Source: Mesorhizobium kowhaii
GTDB lineage: Bacteria > Pseudomonadota > Alphaproteobacteria > Rhizobiales > Rhizobiaceae
DNA length: 64,000 bases
Assembly (NCBI RefSeq): GCF_003253745.1
Contig: NZ_MZXV01000080.1
Span: 248,001-312,000, forward strand
Direction of reading: 5' to 3'
This document shows positions 60,422 to 64,000 of the stretch, piece after piece; positions within the stretch are counted from its first letter, which is position 1, and every line of letters begins with the position of its first letter. The position numbers and the translations under genes are program-made. The notes under the pieces are model-generated. The model was not told where the DNA came from. It searched no databases and saw only the letters and a list, made by a program, of their open reading frames with translations.

Positions 60422-61422
60422 CCGCGCTGGCTTCGCTCCGCGACCTGACGGTGACCTACCGCCGCGATGGCAATGAAGTGGCGGCGCTGAGACGCATCAA
60501 TCTCGATATCGTCGCTGGTGAACGCCTGGCCATCATCGGCGAAAGCGGTTCGGGCAAGAGCACGCTGGCATTGGCGATTGCCGGGCTGTTGCCGCGGTCT
60601 GCCAGAATTGAAGGCCGCATTGACTGGTTCTTGCCATCGTCTGGTGCCAAGTCACCCCCTTCTGTCCTACCGGACATCTCCCCCTCAAGGGGGGAGATCG
60701 GCAGCTCCACCGCCGGCTCTCCAATTGCATCCTCGGCGATTGGCGAAACCAGAAATGAGGGCGCAATCTCCCCCCTAGAGGGGGAGATGTCCGGCAGGAC
60801 AGAGGGGGGCGCGAAGGATCGCCAACCATCCACCATTGCTAGAGACTATAAACCCCTCGGTGGCCGCGACATCGGCTTCGTCTTCCAGGATCCGTCCGCC
60901 AGCCTCGATCCGGTGATGGCAGTCGGCAAACAGATTGCCGAAGTGGCGCGCACGCATCTCGGCCTGACATGGCCGCAGGCGTACGCGAAGGCAAAAAGCT
61001 TGCTCGAACGTGTGCGCCTGCCAGACCCAGACTCGGCCCTACAGTCCTTCCCGCATCAGCTTTCCGGCGGCCAGAAGCAGCGCGTGGCGATCGCCGCCGC
61101 CATTGCGGCGAGTCCGAAACTGCTGATCGCCGACGAGGCGACCAGCGCGCTCGACACCATCGTGCAGGCCGAGATCGTCGCCTTGATCCGGCGGCTGGTG
61201 GCTGAGGATGGCATGACGCTGCTGTTCATCAGCCACGACATCGCGCTGGCGGCCGAGCTTGCCGAACGCATTGCCGTGTTCCGTCATGGTGAACTGCTCG
61301 AGCTCGGCACGACGGCACAGATCGTCGGCGCGCCAACCCAAGCCTATACGCGCACGCTGCTCGACGCCCATATCGGCCTCGACGCCGCGCCGCTGCTGAG
61401 CCGAGCCGGGCTCAACGCATGA
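60418..61422 (+). CDS. dipeptide-type ABC ATPase (DppD type) with in-frame repeat insertion
   Basis: A 334-residue ATPase starting with GTG at 60418. Walker A GESGSGKST (41-49), Q-loop FVFQDPSASLDPVM (about 154-167), signature LSGGQKQRVAIAAAI, Walker B LLIADEATSALD and switch ISHDIAL are intact. Between Walker A and the Q-loop about 70 residues are inserted (roughly 71-146), including PSVLPDISPSRGE and ISPLEGEMSGRTEGG. They are encoded by a palindromic repeat that keeps the frame. Without it the length would match the normal 260-275. The protein may still work, as the insertion falls in a surface loop. Confidence 0.9.
   Translation: MTALASLRDLTVTYRRDGNEVAALRRINLDIVAGERLAIIGESGSGKSTLALAIAGLLPRSARIEGRIDWFLPSSGAKSPPSVLPDISPSRGEIGSSTAGSPIASSAIGETRNEGAISPLEGEMSGRTEGGAKDRQPSTIARDYKPLGGRDIGFVFQDPSASLDPVMAVGKQIAEVARTHLGLTWPQAYAKAKSLLERVRLPDPDSALQSFPHQLSGGQKQRVAIAAAIAASPKLLIADEATSALDTIVQAEIVALIRRLVAEDGMTLLFISHDIALAAELAERIAVFRHGELLELGTTAQIVGAPTQAYTRTLLDAHIGLDAAPLLSRAGLNA
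60653..60810. repeat. palindromic repeat inside the DppD-type gene, family D
   Basis: The outer arms (CACCCCCTTCTGTCCTACCG... and ...CCGGCAGGACAGAGGGGGGCG) are inverted over about 30 bases with few mismatches. Each arm also holds an inner ATCTCCCCC/GGGGGAGAT palindrome. About 90 bases separate the two. The whole element is open in the reading frame of the host gene. Confidence 0.85.
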
Positions 61423-62195
61423 GCTTGCTCACGATTTCCAACCTCACCAAACGCTACCGTCGCGGCGGCAAGACCATCGCCGCCGTCGACGATGTCTCCT
61501 TTCACATCGACCCCGGCGAGACGTTGGCCCTGGCCGGGCCCTCCGGCAGCGGCAAATCGACGATCGCGCGGCTGGTGCTGCGGCTGATCGAATCGGATGC
61601 TGGCCGTATCGAATTCGAAGGCAATGATTTCCTGGCTTTGGGTGGCGCCGCGTTGCGAGCGCGCCGCGCCCGCCTGCAGATGGTGTTCCAGGATCCGCTG
61701 GCCGCCTTCAACCCGCGCGCCACGGTGGCGCGCATGCTCGACGATCCCTTGCGCATCCATGGCATCGCCTCCCGCGCCGAACGCCCGCGCCGCATCGCCG
61801 CCTTGCTGGAGCGCGTCGGGCTGACGACTGATCTCGCCCCGCGTGCCATCCACGAAATCTCTGGCGGCCAGCGGCAGCGCGTCGCCATTGCTCGCGCCAT
61901 CGCGACAAAACCGTCGCTGATCGTGCTCGACGAAGCGGTGTCGGCGCTCGACGTCTCGGTGCGTGGGCAGATCCTTGAATTGCTGCTCGACCTGCAACGC
62001 CAGGAACAGATCGCCTATCTCTTCATTTCACATGATCTCGGCGTCGTCCGGGCGATCGCCCACCGCGTTGTCCTCCTCGAAGCTGGCCAGCTTGCCGAGA
62101 GCGGCGATGCCCATGCCGTCATCGACGCGCCGCAATCGGCTATCGGCAAGGCACTGGTGGCGGCAGCGCCGAGGTTGAACAGGACCAGACCATGA
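61419..62195 (+). CDS. dipeptide-type ABC ATPase (DppF type)
   Basis: A 258-residue second ATPase. Motifs: Walker A GPSGSGKST, Q-loop MVFQDPLAAFNPRATVARML, signature ISGGQRQRVAIARAI, IVLDEAVSALDVSVRG and switch FISHDLGVVRAIAHRV. It overlaps the DppD-type gene by four bases. Its stop codon lies inside the family B repeat at 62190, so the last codons were set by the insertion. Confidence 0.95.
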   Translation: MSLLTISNLTKRYRRGGKTIAAVDDVSFHIDPGETLALAGPSGSGKSTIARLVLRLIESDAGRIEFEGNDFLALGGAALRARRARLQMVFQDPLAAFNPRATVARMLDDPLRIHGIASRAERPRRIAALLERVGLTTDLAPRAIHEISGGQRQRVAIARAIATKPSLIVLDEAVSALDVSVRGQILELLLDLQRQEQIAYLFISHDLGVVRAIAHRVVLLEAGQLAESGDAHAVIDAPQSAIGKALVAAAPRLNRTRP

Positions 62196-62254
62196 TCCCG
62201 AACCGAAGGTCAGCGAAGCAAAAAGTGGAAACCGGTTTTCGGACAAGATCATGG
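62190..62254. repeat. palindromic repeat, family B copy 2 (long variant)
   Basis: CCATGATC and GATCATGG bound 65 bases containing CCGAA...AAAAGTGGAAACCGGTTTTCGG, as at 29918 but with about 20 extra bases after CCCGAA. It supplies the stop codon of the ATPase gene and an in-frame ATG that spuriously extends the next gene. Confidence 0.8.
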
Positions 62255-62278
62255 TCAAACAACAAGCCAGGACCCAAC

Positions 62279-62821
62279 ATGACCGACCCCGAAGCCAGAG
62301 CCGAAAAACTGTCGCGCGAACTCGATTCCGCCTTTCGCAACCGAGCCGATCTCTACCGTCTGTTCCTCGACGAACTGACCGGAGAGCTGGGCGCAGAAAG
62401 AGCAGAAGCGATCATGATCCACGCCATCGAACAGCGCGGCAAGGAAGTGGCCGCGGCCGCCTTCGCCGGCTTCGGCGCCAACGACGCACGCGCGATCGGC
62501 GAGGCCTTCCTGGCGGTCAGTCCGGACGGCGGCCGCATGTATCCGACCGAAGTCGAACGCAGTGATGACCGCATCGCCTTCAAGGTGAAGCGCTGTCCGC
62601 TCAAGGATGCTTGGGTCGAGGCCGGTGCCGGCGGCGAAAAACTTGCCGCGCTCTGCCGCATTGCCGGCGCCTTCGACCGCGGCCTGTTCGAGGCGACCGG
62701 CGTGCGTTTCGACAACGTCACCTGGGCGCCAGGCCACGGCTCTGGCTGCTGCCATATCGCGCTGACCAACAGGGCCTGCGATCAAGAGGCAGACGATGCT
62801 GGACGCGCCTCACCGAACTGA
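62279..62821 (+). CDS. L-2-amino-thiazoline-4-carboxylic acid hydrolase family protein
   Basis: A 180-residue protein. The C-terminal half shows the family pattern: FKVKRCPLKDAWVEAGAGGE, LCRIAGAFDRGLFEATGVRF and the cysteine site APGHGSGCCHIALTN. The start at 62279 (MTDPEARAE) was preferred because the longer frame begins in the repeat. Known members open the thiazoline ring of L-ATC on the way to cysteine. It lies 83 bases after the importer genes and may act on the imported compound. Confidence 0.78.
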   Translation: MTDPEARAEKLSRELDSAFRNRADLYRLFLDELTGELGAERAEAIMIHAIEQRGKEVAAAAFAGFGANDARAIGEAFLAVSPDGGRMYPTEVERSDDRIAFKVKRCPLKDAWVEAGAGGEKLAALCRIAGAFDRGLFEATGVRFDNVTWAPGHGSGCCHIALTNRACDQEADDAGRASPN

Positions 62822-62940
62822 AGGACATAAGCGACGCCGACACTGTTGGAAAGAAGCCTGGCAGGATGACAGTGAGGCCCTTCCTTGCTCTGATCGAGTG
62901 CATGAATCGGTGGACGGCGCCTCATTGAGGGGAGACAACA

Positions 62941-63723
62941 ATGCATGTCGTGACATTGCTGAAAGCGGAGATGTTCGACGTCGAGATCGACGGCAGGCCG
63001 GCTTCGATCGCGCAGGCCTTGCCGAACTGGAACCCGCATGACCGGTTCGGTCTGGTGATCGACGATGCGCTTGGCGGCATCGGCGCGACCCATCTGCTGC
63101 AGATCGCCATCACCTCGTTCTACGACGTCAAGCCGAGCCGCCGGACCGAGTTGACCGTCTACCCGGAAATCTATGCCTTCCACATCGGCAAGGGCTACGG
63201 CGCGCATGCGCCGTACGATTTCTGGCCCGCCTGGCGCGAGGTCATCACCTCGCGCGATCACCGTGAGGTTCTCGACGCTATCAATGATCGCGGCATCACA
63301 AGACTTGCGGTTCCCGATCGCCAGCCGCGCGAGGTCGTGCATCGGCCGAAAGAAGTCGATGCGGCACTCGACCGCATCGCTTCGGCATTCGTCTACAGCC
63401 CGTCGGGCCGCGTAGTGGATCCGGATCTCATCATTTCAGGCAACGACAAGCGAACAGAATACAATCCCAACAGCGCCTTGCGGCCTCGCTACACCGATAG
63501 CCGGCCGGCTTCGGATTCGACTGCTGCCAAGCCGGTCAAGGAGGTTGATCCGTCTTACCAGGAATGGCTCCGCAAGCGCGAGCACGACCTGACCGGCGAC
63601 CAGCGCGCCTTCGTCGAAGGCCGCCGCGAAGCGCTGAGAAAGGACGGCCTCGTCACAGAGTCCTATCGGCGTGTCGGCGTCCACGAAGCCCTGATGCGCC
63701 TGGCATCGGCCGGACTCGGTTGA
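62941..63723 (+). CDS. hypothetical protein
   Basis: I do not recognise this 260-residue protein. It begins MHVVTLLKAEMFDVEIDGRP after a strong GAGGGGAGA site. The first 120 residues look folded (DDALGGIGATHLLQIAITSF, ELTVYPEIYAFHIGKGYGAH). The C-terminal part is charged and low in hydrophobics (PSYQEWLRKREHDLTGDQRA). No signal peptide or membrane segment is apparent. It follows the ATC-hydrolase gene after 119 bases and may be independent. Confidence 0.6.
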   Translation: MHVVTLLKAEMFDVEIDGRPASIAQALPNWNPHDRFGLVIDDALGGIGATHLLQIAITSFYDVKPSRRTELTVYPEIYAFHIGKGYGAHAPYDFWPAWREVITSRDHREVLDAINDRGITRLAVPDRQPREVVHRPKEVDAALDRIASAFVYSPSGRVVDPDLIISGNDKRTEYNPNSALRPRYTDSRPASDSTAAKPVKEVDPSYQEWLRKREHDLTGDQRAFVEGRREALRKDGLVTESYRRVGVHEALMRLASAGLG

Positions 63724-63735
63724 GCCTTCGTTCGA

Positions 63736-64000
63736 TCAATAGCCGACCGTGAAACGCCGTCTAATGTGGGCCGGCTTCTCGATCTCGTCGACCATGACGA
63801 TGGCGTAGTCCTCGAAGGAAATGCTGCTGCCCTTGTCCGAGGCGAGAAGCGTGTCCTTGCCGAGGCGGAATTGGCCGGTGCGCTCGCCGGGGCTGAACAC
63901 GGCGGATGGCGACAGGAACGTCCAGTCGAGGTCGCCGACCGTCTTCAGTTTGTCCAGGAAGTCGGCGCCCCTCTGCGCTTCAGCCTTGTAGATCGCCGGG
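63736..64000 (-). CDS. NAD(P)-binding oxidoreductase, C-terminal fragment
   Basis: The 3' end of a minus-strand gene that enters from the right edge. About 87 residues are visible, including LDWTFLSPSAVFSPGERTGQ, FRLGKDTLLASDKGSSISFE and DYAIVMVDEIEKPAHIRRRF, ending TVGY. This resembles the C terminus of atypical short-chain NAD(P)H-binding proteins (YwnB/COG2910 type). Convergent with the hypothetical gene, with 12 bases between. Confidence 0.8.
   Translation of the reverse strand, partial: PAIYKAEAQRGADFLDKLKTVGDLDWTFLSPSAVFSPGERTGQFRLGKDTLLASDKGSSISFEDYAIVMVDEIEKPAHIRRRFTVGY

Noticed and set aside
62192..62278. N-terminal extension of the ATC-hydrolase family protein
   Set aside because: The extra 29 codons are read from the family B repeat. 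The ATG at 62279 gives the expected N terminus.

Overview
The window is high-GC DNA, densely packed with ABC-importer operons, sugar-acid enzymes, GntR/LacI/AraC regulators and short palindromic intergenic repeats. Protein families, gene order (phnF divergent from phnGHIJKL, then phnCDE1E2) and repeat types fit an alphaproteobacterium of the Hyphomicrobiales, most like Mesorhizobium or a close relative. This assignment is from recognition, not a database search. I saw no rRNA, tRNA, CRISPR array, transposase or phage gene. It reads as chromosomal or megaplasmid catabolic territory.

Layout. 0-6 kb: a family-1 sugar ABC importer (binding protein, two permeases, MalK-type ATPase, start of a TIM-barrel isomerase) on the minus strand, divergent from a LacI regulator with two matching operators. 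6-11 kb: gnd and a copper cluster (DUF2946, PCuAC, YcnI/DUF1775, CopC-CopD fusion). 11-20 kb: a tandem-HTH GntR regulator, an UxaA-type dehydratase, a sugar aldo/keto reductase, an Rbs-type importer and a zinc dehydrogenase, tied together by a shared promoter motif. 20-31.4 kb: phosphonate C-P lyase (phnF, phnGHIJKL, a hexapeptide acetyltransferase, a 2H phosphodiesterase, phnCDE1E2) with a PHO box. phnM, phnN and phnP are not in the window.

31.5-39 kb: three TIM-barrel sugar isomerase/epimerases, a Gfo/Idh/MocA oxidoreductase, an enolase-superfamily dehydratase, a FadR-type GntR regulator and a D-2-hydroxyacid dehydrogenase, which look like one carbohydrate or sugar-acid route. 39-43.8 kb: a small secreted protein, an amidase, a GFA-family protein, an MFS exporter and a divergent AraC regulator. 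43.8-51 kb: a family-1 importer whose two ATPases carry complementary active-site defects, plus a four-helix membrane protein and a decayed third ATPase. 51.3-54.6 kb: a TetR regulator divergent from a split Tm-1-like pair and a cupin.

54.6-63.7 kb: a lower-GC DUF4304-like gene, an M24 peptidase divergent from a dipeptide-type importer (one ATPase carries an in-frame palindromic repeat), an L-2-amino-thiazoline-4-carboxylate hydrolase-family protein and a hypothetical gene. The window ends in the 3' part of an NAD(P)-binding oxidoreductase.

The main cross-cutting observations are: paired TGGTnnnACCA operators at three loci 22 kb apart; strong stem-loops after four of five ABC binding-protein genes; palindromic repeats that have entered coding regions; and an asymmetric ATPase pair in the 44-51 kb importer.
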